From NCBI GenBank assembly GCA_026936325.1, contig JAPTHN010000003.1:98923538-98987537 (forward strand): DNA of 64,000 nucleotides, given 5' to 3'. Source of the stretch: Platynereis dumerilii. Its lineage: Eukaryota; Annelida; Polychaeta; Phyllodocida; Nereididae. This document shows positions 10,839 through 24,039 of the stretch, one piece after another. A model generated the notes under the pieces. That model saw only the letters and a program-made list of their open reading frames with translations, ran no database searches and had not been told where the DNA came from. Numbering within the stretch: the stretch's first letter is position 1; the number at the start of each line of letters is the position of its first letter. A program made the translations under genes and the position numbers.

Positions 10839-13587
10839 TAGGATTTAACACCATCTATTCTGTACTGGGCTGTTTTAGAGACCAGGTAGGTGAGGGATAA
10901 TCATAGTGATATAGAAATAGATTGAGGAATAGCAAATGAACCTCAGGTTTTTCCCCAATAGATTATAAAAAAAGGAAAATAGCTGCAAGAAAATGTATTG
11001 CCCCAAGGCAGATGCAGAATTACAGCAAGCAAATGTGAACAACAAATCCTGGTCGTAATGCATAAATGATTCTGAATTTTTCTCTTGAGCCCATCGAAGA
11101 CAGGAGAATAGATAGATTTGAAAATATCTCTTGTTCCTCCCTTGAGTTGAGGTATGATGAACCTGGGAACAGAGATTAATATATATGTTTTGCTATGTAT
11201 ATATAAAGCCCTTGGGCTCCTGGGAATATTCAGTACAGGATTGATTATGTTCATATACACACATGTTCCTAGCTTTGTAGTTTGAAACTTAGCGTGCATA
11301 AGTGAGCAGCTGGAAGAGAAAGTGTGTGATCTGAGATGACATAGCTTTAGAGAACTCTTGACATTTCATTCTCTGAAAATTTTTTATGGCATTCAGATAT
11401 CTTCTGTTTCCCGGTTGAATTTGTGAATACAGGCTCAACAGGCTTATATATATCTTAAATATTACAAGGATTTCTCAGAAATACATTTGTCTATCACAGC
11501 ATGTCTCGGAGACATAGGATTAATCTTGATATTCCGTGATCAAAAGACACATCCTTTACAACATAATCCCTCTACAAATAATATAGATATAACATCAAAA
11601 TAAATATCTTTGCAAATATTCTCAGTACTGTGAGAGGGATAGGTGCATTAGCGCAATGTCACTTCAGAGAATATGGCAAGTTGATATAGCATCTTCGCAT
11701 ATACGTACCATGGTTTCCCAAGGTAGCTAATCTGTGGATTTCTTTATCATCAAAGTCGGCTCAGAACTTTGCTCTATTGATAAGGCAATCTTTGCCTACT
11801 TGAGATATGGGGATCAAAGGAGTATCTTTTTTTAAAGTGTGTATGCTTTTTTATAATAATGGAACTCCAGAAAGGTCTTTTATAGTCTTTCAACATTTAC
11901 CTGCTGTAATAATCTTTTAAACTAACCAGGTAATTACTCGTCAATTTTCAATTTAATATGTGCCGGAGGATTGGAAGAGCACCAGACAACACATGAGATG
12001 TGTTTGACTCAAGGTCTTTCACAGTCATGCAATCTGGTGGCAGGATATAATAAGGATTGGTTGCTATGACAACTGATGTTAAGAGTCTTTAGACCAGCTG
12101 AAAAAGTTGTTGTTCATGGCCGTCAACAAATGAGACTGAATCTAGTAGAGGACAGGGTAATTGCATGTGACAATTATAGCAATTGTGCTTCACACAATGG
12201 GATTAGTGCTGAAACTGATTCGCACAATGGAAGGATAAGAAGAACTATTTCTTGCCACTCTGATGCTATTAGTTCTAAGGCAGTTAACAGATTTACAGCA
12301 GTCAAACTCACACGGCATCATTACATGCAGATGTCATTCACCTCTGTCTCCTTTTGAAGATGGATGTTCTTCTACTGCAGCATTTTTTGCAATTATAGTT
12401 TTGGGAGCTTCCATGCAGGTCTGATTTCATGAAATGCATCTAGTTACCAGAAATTTCGTGTTCTAGACAAATATTCAAGATGTTATTATCTAGAAAGATA
12501 ACAGCCTCAGATTCGGAAAATATGATGGCTGACTCAGTACATCGTGAGGAAGCTCTTTACAAGGAACATTAGGCTTATACATTCTTAGTTTGCATCCGTG
12601 AAGCAGACAGATCAACCAGTGTCATGGAAGGATGGTACATAGTTACATAAAAAGTACCAATGCCCTGCCATCCACAATGCCGATCACAGTGTAGTCTTAA
12701 AGAAATTAATATTTTGATAAGGACAATTGAAAAGGAATAGATATGTAATTCAGAAAAGCGTAAAAATTGATTTTGTTGTTGAAATACAGCAAGACTTTTC
12801 TGTATGTCTCTTTGAATGTAAATTGTAATATTAATTAATATCCTCTTCTGAATACCACTGTCCTTTTGCATAGTAAATTTAAATTTAAATGAGCACACAT
12901 TGTAGTTCTACGTTTTACAATTTTTAAAAGAAGCTTTGGCATTAATTTGGCAACAACATAAAATGCATGTATATAAAATATTCCATGGATGCTGTGGTAT
13001 AGTTGGTGAACAATCACATCTGGCTCTTTCCAATTATACGAGTCATTTGCATTTCTTCTTCCATTTTCATAATCATTTGACTTCATTGAGTCATAGATCA
13101 AAAAAGTGGCTACAGAAATTTTTCCAGCTGTACTATTCATCTAAAAGCAAGCACAATATTGAGTTGTAACATTCGATAGTTAATATGTGCACTTTCCTGA
13201 GCACACAAGAGCATGCATAATCAGGACGTAATCATTCTTAAAACTTCATAGGAATGTTAAACCACTTGTATTTCTTTGGGGCTCACCTTTCCCTAAACAA
13301 ATTTCTGATGTTACTGAATGACCATGGATGAATCATTTGGAAAAGAAATATTTTATTTTACTTTAAACTAAAACCCCTGCGGTTAATAATGTTGTCTGAG
13401 GTAATGCCATTTTAGAAGTCATATGGGCTCACCTGTTGTCTAGCCTTCCGCTATTATATACTGAGTAGCTTCTGTCATGATGTAGTCAAGGTTTACTTGC
13501 TATTCATTTCCTTTCTTTCCATATGCAGAAGGTGAAGCAACATTGTCTGCTGTTGAATATTCTTGCTGAGTAGCATTTCTCAAGAAG
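10839..13587. other. Diverged older copies of array islands
   Basis: About 12000-12450 matches 16510-17000 and 26095-26560 (tttgactcaaggtctttca, then caggtctgatttcatg), and 13030-13090 carries a diverged copy of island i, seen more clearly at 37095-37215. Otherwise no feature. The block predates the near-identical duplication that starts at 13588. Confidence 0.55.
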
Positions 13588-14415
13588 TGTTCATGCCAGT
13601 GATATTCATTCAGTAGGCATGTCTCTGCATTCTTGGCTTTGAAGCTTCTTTTCCTGAAGTCTTGTTGGTAAATTTTCTTTATACAAATCTGTACCGCACC
13701 AGAAATGACCCCAGTCTATCATTATCATTGATGAGATTTCCAAATTATCAAACAGCTTTCATAGCTTTCAAACTAGTTGATAACAAGCAAAAAGCATCAG
13801 AAAGTATAGGCACACAGATGATGACGTCATAGACAAGTCACAAGAGATGATATAATACTTTGTAATGTTTCAGATTAAATAATTGCTTGATTATGTTGAT
13901 GTCAACTTTATTGGTAAAGGAGTATTTGGCTTCTGCATAAGATGCAAAGCTTTGCAGATCTATTAAATTGGTTGTGGCATTTGCAAGGGTACCAAATGAT
14001 TGCATCACACAGGCAAGCCATATCGGAGCGCACAAATGTTTGCACTAAACACTGCAAGGTAAGAATCCCATAATTTCCACCCTAGATCTGACACCCAAGT
14101 GCAATCGTTGTAGCGAGGTGATTGTTTGTTGCCCATTTTCCTTCAAGCTAAGAGGTGCAGCTTAGCTGCCAATTGGCTTCTCACTCGCTCTCAGACTCTA
14201 TGGTATTTGATGTTACGGAATCTCCTGTTAGCCACTTCCTTTAGCTCGATCATGCAACCTTCGGCGGTCCTGGATCACAGCAACTATCTCAAGCAATCTG
14301 TGTAGCAAGCACAGAAACGTAATGAATCAAACTATCCAGAGCCCATTAATCAAGTATAAAAACCATTATGCCGAAGAGGTACGTGTACATTCAAAGTTTT
14401 TGGAATACTCTCATA

Positions 14416-14819
14416 CAGTACAACCATCTTAAAATGGCTCAACATAGTGATCTGTAGTGATCCAAAACGGTCCAGATAAAGAGTGATCCGTAGTGATCTG
14501 AGATGATATAACTCTATCTGTAGTGATCTACTAATTCACATTTAGAGAAAATCAATCATGTCAATTATTTAGGATTATAAGTAAAAGAACAGATAAAAAT
14601 CCATCTAACAATTGAATATATTGATTAAGGAAACATATCCATAAGTTATTTCGGACAGAAAAGTACATTTATTAATATTAATTTCGATTAATAGATACAG
14701 ATCGCAATAGATCACTCCAGATCGATCACTCCATATCAACAAAGATCGCCATGGATCACTACAGATCGATAGATAATTGTCGATCCAAACTGACAAGCCA
14801 TTTTATGATGATTGTACTG
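14416..14819. mobile_element. TA-flanked foldback MITE, CAGTACAA family
   Basis: A 404 bp element with ends CAGTACAACCATCTTAAAAT and the complementary attttatgatgattgtactg. The interior is a foldback of repeated gtagtgatc and its complement gatcactac. The right duplicate copy has an empty site at about 23858 (ctctcatagatggcac) of the length expected for a TA insertion; here the right-hand TA reads TT. The interior repeat motif differs completely from the family member at 10581 although the ends match. Confidence 0.8.
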
Positions 14820-14861
14820 TTCATGGCACAGACTTAATTGTTTGCCTTTTATGTAGCAGGG

Positions 14862-15887
14862 CTAGGGTGATGCAAAAAAGTGAAGTTTTGAAATGTTAAT
14901 GGGGCACCCCCTGAAGTTGTTCCAATATATGAAAAAAAAATTCAGTAAAAATTTGAGCTCAATCGGACAAAAATTAGAGGGTGCTACCGCATCATGAAAA
15001 TTGACATTAGTATTCAATACAAAAATATCCAATATTTTGGCATGTAGCGAGTTCAACTATACCTGGAGCACCAAACCAATGTGGCATGGTCATAATTTTT
15101 GGGTCTGATTGTCAGAACAGCGGATCAATACAAATTTGGATTATTTTTTACTTCTCCATCCTGGTACCACCAGACTAACGAAGATAAAATAGTCAAAATA
15201 TACCAAATTCGCGGTATTTAATAAAATTGCGGGTTTTTATGTCACAGAAATGAAAGTTACTTCAATAGATGGAGCATGAAAAGAGCTTTAATTTGAATAC
15301 CAACACTGCTATATTCTGACCATCTGACGCCATTGAATTAGGTTATTTGTCATTAACAATTATTTGCAAAAATTCCCAATATTTAAGGCAATGCTGTAAT
15401 ACTGTAGAATATAGCAACATAGTAATGTTGATATTCAAATTAAAGCTCTTTTCCTGCTTAATAAGATGGTGCAACTTAAATTTGTGTACCTTTATTCCTG
15501 GTTATGTTATTCATACCGCGTATAACCTTAATACTGTAAAAATCGGGCAAAATGTGTTGCTTTAAGAGTGCCCTGAAGCCTGAAATGACCGGATATTGGC
15601 AAAATATGAATGGATTTGTGATGAGAATAGTGGAAGGCTTAAATAAGAAAAAAATTACAAACACTCTAGTGGTAGGATAACTACCTTCACCCATCACCCA
15701 TAAAACTGGGATTTCGCCCATAGCAATACAATGTTATATTTCAAATTGCGGTAGCACCCTCTAACATTTGTCCGATTTGGCCCAAATTTTTAATGATTTT
15801 TTTTTTATATATTGGAATATAATTGGAGGGTGCCCCATTGAAAATTCAAAAATTAATTTTTTTGTGTGCAATCTGCATCACCCTAAG
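14862..15887. mobile_element. Palindromic foldback element, 1.03 kb
   Basis: The ends read CTAGGGTGATGCA and its complement TGCATCACCCTAAG, flanked by CAGGG on both sides (14857-14861 and 15888-15892), a 5 bp duplication. Matching inverted sequence continues far inward, for example 'tagagggtgctaccgca' at about 14977 against its complement near 15750, and 'gagctttaatttgaat' near 15283 against its complement near 15435. The whole element is therefore one long imperfect palindrome. The empty site in the right duplicate lies at about 23890. No transposase frame. Superfamily not assigned. Confidence 0.8.
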
Positions 15888-17974
15888 CAGGGTGAATGGA
15901 AAAAACCAGACATTGAGATATTTGTCTCCAGGACTTACAAAAATTGATTTTTTTTCTCCTTGTGCATTATTGTTGCCTTCTCTGTGGACCTGTGTACAAA
16001 TCTGCATCTGAGCAACCTCAGTGTGCCGTGCATGGTATACACTGCTCTTGCACTTTATAAAACTATTGTAAGCACCTTCGTGCTGTGGTCACGTGGTTTG
16101 AGATGCTTTATGTGAAAGTTGAGTGTTATTTGGCAGATGTCTGACCTCTGAGGTCACATGAGAGAGGAAACTGAAAGAAGAGGGTAGTCAAGGCTTGTGG
16201 GTCTCCGGTCACCACCAACATAGGACCAGGTCCAATGACTATTGAAAACTAAAGATATTTTGAATAAGTTGAAGGGACATGTTATTTTATGTTATTTGTA
16301 CAAATTTCAAGGCATTTTCAAAACTGGTGTTAACATGCAAAGTTGGTTCAAATTTGATAGAATGAATTATAAGGAAGAAGCAGTTTCCGCTGCAGTGCAC
16401 ATCAACAAAAACATTATTTCAGAACGACAATCTATTAAGAATCCTAAATTGAAGGCCTATTACTGGTTGATATGGTTTTCATCATTACTGGCAAATTACA
16501 ATATCATATAGTTGACTCAAGGTCTTTCATCAGTCACACAATCTGGTGACAGACTGGCTGTCGTAAATGCTTCAATTATGCTTGTTGCCTTGTAAAAGTC
16601 TTCAGACAAGTTGGCCAAAGACTAATGAGATAGAATGTCATTGAAGGCAAGGTAATTGGCAAATGACAATCATTGAAAGAGCGCTTCATGAAATTAGGCC
16701 TGTATGTATAACAAGACTCTGTTCGTATCAAACTTCAGAAAACTTCAAATTTTGTAAGACTTTTCAAAGTCACATGCACTTTAATGAACTCAAGATAACA
16801 GGTTTCACACTGCATCCCGAAACACCTACACTGTGTCATGTCACCTGTTCAGTTTCCAGTGAGGAGAATCTGAGATGAGATCTCCGAAGGCTTCCGTGCA
16901 GGTCAGGTTTCATAGATTGTGTCGTATTTCCTGGAATTTCATGTCCAGGGCCCATGTTCAAGAAGTTAGCTGCTGTGTTGGTTACTGCCAATCAGTTACT
17001 TGAATGATTTCAATTGAGCAGTTACTTGTAATGACATTCACCTAGGCAGTTATTTTCTAAAGTATTAAGTATTAAGATTTGCAGGTAAAGTGGATACACA
17101 TTCCTGAACCGCATAATTCAGATAATGGTTTTTATTGAATGAACTGAGAATGAAAAAATGGATATACTTCTTCTATAAAACTATAGAATCAGACACAGGT
17201 GCCTCTTACACATCATGACTGCAAAGTCTCAACCTTTGCTGATTTCATCTCTAAGATTCCCAAACAGCCCCAGTTTCTCAAGGGATTGATCTCAGGTGCA
17301 ACATGTCTTCTGTGCAAACATCTCTTGACATATCAAAGCCTTTTGTCACTGAAATCATGATACAAGGAGGCCTTCAATAGAGCCCCTTCTATGTAAGTCC
17401 TCAGGTACAATCTTTAACCATTGTTTATTTTTCAATTACTCCTATATCATCTATAGAGTGATGTTTGAGACCCATATCATTATCCAGATCAAATTCAGTT
17501 ATGGTACTGAAATAATGCAGATCACTTTGTGTCTGCTGCTTCTGTAACATGAGATTCAAATGCAAAAGAATCAGATGACCTTCTTCACCTCCATAACACC
17601 ATGAGTCAACCACACTGTGTAGCCTGAGCAGATTTCTCTGAAAGAAATTGTACAGAAAGGTATTGATATATAACTGATTGAAGGAGAATGAATAACATAT
17701 GAAGTCTTTAAAGTAACTGACAATTTAAACAAAAAAGCTCTAAACAAAATCCTCGCAGCTGTTACATTGGTTTTTAAGTGGTTCTAAACACTGCCAGGCA
17801 ACTGCACCATCATTTAAGACACAAAACCGCAATGCCATAAACATGTCTTTTTCATTCTGACCGTGTGTTGCACATTGTCCTTCAAACAAAAGAGCTAACC
17901 ATTGGTTTATGACCACAAACAATGACATTCTCAGACATTACCAGACCCTACATGTATCCATTCGATGCCATGAA

Positions 17975-20635
17975 AGACATTGATAACCACTACCTTTCAC
18001 CAGACTGCTCAACTTGCAGGAGACCTTGATTACGCTTCGAATCACCTCCAGAAATCTGCTGAGCAAGCACGGAAAGAAAAGTCATCGAGCTGTCCAAAGG
18101 CAATTCTCTAAGGCTATTTATGTTGTCAATGTGTGATGTTGGCAAGTGTTTTAACCACATGGTCAATGGTATGCATCCCATGCCATAATTGCTAGAATAC
18201 TCCAGCATATATGCAGTTGTCAAATATGCAATGTAGACCAATAGGAATTACTAGCAGTATATTGGTAGTCAGAGAAGTCCTGGTGGAAGGTGAAGGCAAG
18301 AAGTCAACTTTTTGTCTACCAGATTTTTCTCTTGCTACTTTCAAAGATTACTTTTCTCTATTAGTGGGATAATCACATTTTCCAAAAGCTTCGCCTGCTA
18401 ATCTGCATTTAGATTGCTTTGAACCTGTTGAAATGGTATACATTTGTGCCTTAGTAAAATCCTTTGCTTACAGAACATATTTGTTCTGTGTCGTGTACAA
18501 TGTTCTATGATATGTTGCGAGTATAAAAAGCTACTTGAGACTCTCATTATGAGTTCATATGAGAATGTTATCTAATTTTCTTACAAGAGAAAATACTGCT
18601 GATGATTATATAAGGTAGTTTTTTCAGATTTTAGCCAGAGTTTATGCGTTTCACAAGAATGACCCACAAGGCCAGATGAGAAAGGATGTCACATGTTGCC
18701 AGGCAACCACAGTGACCCGGATTTCTCACACAACAGGTTGTCACCACCAAGAACATGCAAGGCAACCCTTGAAGACAAAATTCATTTTGAAGCAACCAGT
18801 TGCAGCTGAGGATAGACGACATGCTGACTCTGAATTTACCAAAGTTTACTCTTCTAAGAAGAACAGAAACTTGATAACATGCGGCTTCTGATTTGAATTT
18901 GATGGATTAAAATTCAGGTGCAAGTGGTCAGAAATCATGAAAATATCAACTTCTCATTATAGTTATCTGCAGGCAAAGAACAAAGCATTTTTTAAAAGAA
19001 ACTACCTAAATTTGACATGAACCATCCTCAAATATATCACCGGTTGAGTAGATTTGATATAATTTCTTTAATGATAGCACAAATTAGACATGACAATCAA
19101 TGCAATAGTGTTTCACAAGGAAGTAAGTACTGAAACTGACTCAATTACTATCATTTTACAGTGAACTTTTGCCACTTTTATATCATTTGTCAGGAAATAA
19201 TGGACTCAAGATAAGAGGTTTCACATTACATCACACTCTTAGTTCATCCATCATCTTCTTTTTGTCTCTGGAATGAGACAATTTTGAGAAATTTGATGTC
19301 TTCTTGACAGCTCAATTTCATGGAATTAATGCCTCTGAATAGGGGTCATTTTCATGTCCAGAACTCAAGAAGTTGACTCTGGATAGGTTAGTGTCAATCA
19401 GTCAGGTGAATGGGATAAACTGACAGTCAAGGTCACTAAGGAGGTATGACATACAGAGTCCAGTGTGTCAAAGATCACCCTTTCTGTAGTAACGCAGGGG
19501 TCCCAGACCCTTATGGTCGTATGGTCTTCCATTTGGAGCAAAATGCAACAGCAAATACCACTTAGATCAGGAGGCTTAAGTGGTCACATGTGGCAGTAGT
19601 TCTTGAAATGAACAGTGTTTTAAGTCTAAAAGAACCTGACAATTATAACGTAAAGCTTTGAAGCCACTTACTGGCAGCTGTTACATGTACTTTGTTGTTT
19701 GAGTCTGTCTACACGTGGACTGCTGTCGCATTGCCACAGATCAGATCATATGCTGTCTTGTGTTGTCACCTAGTGATTAGTGTGCTATTCCGCGAGCTCC
19801 TGCAGCGTCCGAATCATTTTGATCAGAGGAACACACAATTGTGTGTGGAAGACACCGGGGCTGTTTCTGAGTGTGCTGATGGCCTTGTCTATTTTCTTAG
19901 GGAATGTGATTGCCGAGTCTGACTCTGGTATACATCAATGTTGAATAGAAATTTTGTGAATGTGCAATGAAATTGGAACTATTTCTTGGGACAGCAATGA
20001 TGTAGCATATAAAATCAACTTTTGTGCCAGGTGGCAGCAGCATGCTGTTCTCATTTTCATCAGACTGTGTTTGAGTGGTCCTAAACACCACCAGGCAACT
20101 GCACCATCATTTACGACACAATGCCGCAATGCCATGAACATGTCCTTTTATTATGTGATTATGTGTTGCCTATTGTCCTTCAAGCAAAAGAGCTTCCCAT
20201 TGGCTTATGACCATGGACAATGACATTTTCACAACATCTCAGACCATTTGATGTCTTGAAAGCCTTTGTTAACCACTTCCTCTTCACAGAGGGCTCAACT
20301 TCCAGGAGGACTTGATGGGGCAGAAATTACCTCCGTTGTTTTGCAAAGAAAGCGCAAAAAGTGAATGGATCAAACTATCCACATGACATTTATCATTTCC
20401 AAAGTCATTGTTTGATGGTTACAGCCATCTTAGCCATATATAGGCAAAAAAGTGTAATTCTTCAAATCCCATAAGTTATGTATGTATGATAGGCAAGTGT
20501 GATCCTGAAATTCAAAAGAGGTTAGTGTGAAAAACAGAATAATTTCAAGCAGCTTGGTGAGCTAGAAACAAGACAACCAATTGTCTATGTAACATTAGAG
20601 TCATTTCCGAAACATGCAATTAGATGGAAAGATAG
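17975..20635. repeat. Near-identical block shared with 27515-30159
   Basis: From about 17980 rightward this copy and its partner differ by only a few bases per few hundred (about five differences in the first 250). Immediately to the left, homologous sequence at 16.0-17.9 kb and 25.65-27.5 kb differs far more often and carries many small indels. The step marks a later homogenisation or a second round of copying. Confidence 0.75.
17997..18110 (-). repeat. Array island d copy (SVLAQQISGGD)
   Basis: The minus strand reads SMTFLSVLAQQISGGDSKRN and then QGLLQVEQSGER before a stop. It is one of about ten copies of this island in the window; the copies at 35120 and 42758 keep the longest open frames. 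Function unknown. Confidence 0.5.
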
Positions 20636-21748
20636 TGTTCATGCCCGTGATAGTCAGTAGACATGTCTCTGCATTCTTGGCTTTAAGCTTCTTTTCCTGA
20701 AATCTTGTTTGTAAATTTTCTTTATACAAAGCTGTACCGCACCGGAAATGACCCCATGCTATCATTATCATTCAGGAGATTTCCAAATTATCAAACAGCT
20801 TTCATAGCTTTCAAACTAGTTGATAACAGGCAAAAAGCATCAGAAAGTATAGGCACACAGATGATGACGTCATAGACAAGTCACAAAAGATGATATAATA
20901 CTTTGTAATGTTTCAGATTAAATAATTGCTTGATTATGTTGATGTCAACTTCATTGTTAAAGAAGTATTTGGCTTCTGCATAAAATGCAAAGCTTTGCAG
21001 ATCTATGAAATTGGTTGTGGCATTTGCAAGGGTACCAAATGATTGCATCACACAGGCAAGCCATATCGGAGCGCACAAATGTTTGCACTAAACACTGCAA
21101 GGTAAGAATCCCATAATTTCCACCCTAGATCTGACACCCAAGTGCAATCGTTGTAGCGAGGTGATTGTTTGTTGCACATTTTCCTTCAAGCTAAGAGGTG
21201 TAGCTTAGCTGCCTATTGGCTTATGACCAATTGACCATGAACAATGGCTTCTCATTAGCTCTTGGACTCTTTAGTATTTGATGTCACGGAATCTCCTGTT
21301 AGCCACTTCCTTTAGCTCGCTCATACAACTTCCAGCTGTCCTTGATCACAGCAACTACCCCGAGCAATAGGGTGGCCGAAAAAAAAAAAAAATTCTTAAA
21401 TTCATATCGCGTACCCCTTCATTTTCTGCGAAATGGTAAAATAAACACCCTGTTAAGATTTAAGAAAGATCCTTCAAGTCTAAGTGGTCCCCCTAAGCCA
21501 TTCGGTTTCTGCCCAATATTTTTGAAAAACGTCCTTTTGCGAAATTGCGGTTATAAATATCTCGCTTAGTATTCAACATACAATGATAATATTTATACCA
21601 TTGATCTCAGGAGAAAATTAGCTTAAATTTGAGTACCAGGAAGCTATACTTACAACGATTTTTGAGCTTGCTGGATTTCAGAAAACTCAAAATTTCATGT
21701 TGTCAAGCTAAACCGCTGAAATAATTCATCTAAATTTTAAAATTTTGC

Positions 21749-21790
21749 AAAATTGAATCCTACTTTCAAATAAGGCATACTTCTATGATA
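21749..21790. repeat. 42 bp direct repeat, left copy
   Basis: This sequence is repeated without difference at 22507-22548. The pair brackets the nested element at 21813-22506, the right copy beginning at the base after that element ends. It is far longer than any usual target duplication. Confidence 0.8.
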
Positions 21791-21812
21791 ATATGATAAT
21801 GCCAAAGCATAG

Positions 21813-22506
21813 GGAGACCGCAGGTACACTATGATCTTCCAGAAAATCACATTTTTAAACCAAATTCATAGTTTTAATTGTCTTAGATAAATTATACTCA
21901 TTTTTAATGGGAAAGATGTTTCCTTTTTTTTCTTCTTTAGAATAATTAGGCCTAGTTTCTTATTTTAATGAACAATTGGTAAAACACTCTTTCACATGTT
22001 TCAATGCCATTAAAATAGATCTATATGATTTTTTATTGGGCCCCAATACAATTATAGTGGCTCATTCAATATTTTTTTTATATTAAAAACTGACCATTTT
22101 TCAACAGAACAGTGAACTGCTGTCGACACCAAACTGCCTTGATTTCATCCCCACTGCTTGTGACGTCATAGCAGTTTTTGTTATTTCATTAAATGGCATA
22201 CATTCCTGTATATGCACTGATGAAAATGTTGAATAATCAAATCAAACCTGCAGCACACTACCTACTCTGCTGCTGTTGTGACGTTATGAATTCAAAATGA
22301 GGCTGGATCTGTTCATGACGCCACCTGCCATGCTGTTGCTATGACACCAGATCAGGCCTATTATTGATGACGTCACATAAACGCCGACACTTTTTGTTTG
22401 GCGCATGCAAAAAAGTTTCTTAGTATATCCCTGTGTGGGTAGCTCTGTCTTCTACCATTTGAAGACCTCTGGTCACTGCGCTTCGCGCAGTGACCTGGCG
22501 GTCTCC
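21813..22506. mobile_element. Nested element with GGAGACCGC ends
   Basis: The left end GGAGACCGCAGGT is matched by the complement of the right end (acctggcggtctcc). It lies inside the hAT-like element, between long direct repeats (21749-21790 and 22507-22548). The right end carries a perfect hairpin at 22471-22495. No coding sequence. Family not recognised. Confidence 0.6.
22471..22495. repeat. Perfect hairpin with 10 bp stem, CTTCG loop
   Basis: GGTCACTGCG, then CTTCG, then CGCAGTGACC. It sits just inside the right end of the nested element, which may make it part of that element's terminal structure. Confidence 0.85.
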
Positions 22507-22548
22507 AAAATTGAATCCTACTTTCAAATAAGGCATACTTCTATGATA
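22507..22548. repeat. 42 bp direct repeat, right copy
   Basis: Identical to 21749-21790 and directly abutting the right end of the nested element. Confidence 0.8.
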
Positions 22549-24039
22549 TTAAAAATTCAAAATATAATGCATAACCATGAATGACCAAAATAAGGCACAT
22601 CTCAAAAACTTCAACGCTGTAAGGCAATCTTAGATTTTCGAATTTTTAAGAAAAATGTTACAGTGCTTCCAGTGTGGCACAAGGGAACAATACAATGAAA
22701 GCATGTGATGTTTTGAAAAATGAGGGGCAGACAATAATGCTCAGGGTGCATTGTCTGTCAAGTGTTTGGTGATAGGGCTTTACATCCTGCATTACTGCAC
22801 CAAGCTTACTTGGAGGGGCAGGGACCACATAACATGTTTTTTCCTCATATTGCCAGTAAGACCATAATGGCCCATATTTACAAAGATGGTGAGTATAAAT
22901 TTGAAGAAGAGATGCAGCATCTGGACAATAATCCTTAGGGTGCATAGAATTATTAATAGTTTGGCTGGATTTGTGAGAAAGAGAACTTTAAAGTGAATGC
23001 CAACTTGATTATTTTCTGCCACAAACGACTGTGCACCAAATGTTTTTAATTGCTGTTGTGCAATTTTAAGATGTGAAGATTAAATATCAGTATGGCTCTA
23101 AGACTAAAACTTACGATCCTGAGTGTGGAATTGGTTTTCAGGATCATAAATTACAACCTTCATTGAAATTTGGTGGCGTCTGAAAATGGCAATATGTAAA
23201 AAAATTTATATTTAATTGCCATATATACAGTGTAGATTTGTGTGTCTCTGCAGCAAGGCTATACACCATGAAAACCTGTCAATATTCTCACTTTCAACAG
23301 GAAATTGTTCCTTATGTACTTTATTCTTAGTTGGAATTTTAATTCAGCTAAATTTGACAATATGAACTAATGATTAGAGCGATTTGGCTTGACAACATGA
23401 AATTTTGAGTTTTCTCAAAATCCTGCCAGCTTCAAAGTTATCATAGATATAGCTTCCTGGTACTCAAATTGAAGCTAATTTTCTCCTAAGATCAATAGTA
23501 TAAATATTATCATTGTATGTCCAATAATAAGCGAGATATTTAAAACCGCGATTACGCAAAAATGAATTATTTGTAAATTTTGGCCTGAAACCAAGTGGCT
23601 TTGGGGGACCACTTAGACTCGAAGGATCTTTCTAAAATTTTGACAGAGTGCTTATTTTACCATTTCGCATAAAATGAAGGGGTATGCGATATGAATTTCA
23701 GAAATTGGTCTTTTTTCCGGCCACCCTACCGAGCAATCTGTGTAGCAAGCAAGGAAATGTAATGAATCAAAATATCCACAGCCCATTAATCAAGTATAAA
23801 AAACCATTATGTCGAAGAGGTACGTGTACATTCAAAATTTTTGGAATACTCTCATAGATGGCACAGACTTGTTTGACTTTTATGTAGAAGGGTGAATGGA
23901 AAAAACAGACATTGAGATATTTTTCTCCAGGACTTACAAAAATTTATTTATTTTTCTCCTTTTGCATTATTGTTGCCTTCTCTGTGAACCTATGTACAAA
24001 TCTGCATCTGAGCAACCTCAGTGTCTCGTGCATGGTATA

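Larger units (their letters stand above)
13588..20635. repeat. Tandem duplication 1, left copy
   Basis: The segment starts at 'tgttcatgcc' and ends at 'ggaaagatag'. The next base begins a second copy with the same start word, and that copy ends at 30159 with the same end word. Removing the two elements found only in this copy (14416-14819 and 14862-15887) leaves about 5.6 kb. Similarity to the right copy is high at both ends and visibly lower over about 16.0-17.9 kb. No recognised gene. Confidence 0.85.
21368..23728. mobile_element. hAT-like non-autonomous element, 2.36 kb
   Basis: The ends TAGGGTGGCCG and CGGCCACCCTA are flanked by an 8 bp duplication CCGAGCAA (21360-21367 and 23729-23736). 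The left duplicate has the uninterrupted site near 14290. Inverted similarity continues for about 350 bp at both ends (for example 'acatacaatgataatattta' near 21567 against its complement near 23510). The 8 bp duplication and YAGGG-type ends fit hAT. No transposase frame survives. A further element (21813-22506) is nested inside. Confidence 0.82.

Noticed and set aside
18631-18891. Opposed open frames of 63 and 71 codons, repeated at 28155-28415
   Set aside because: They are carried by the near-identical duplicated block; identity reflects recent copying and neither frame shows protein-like features.
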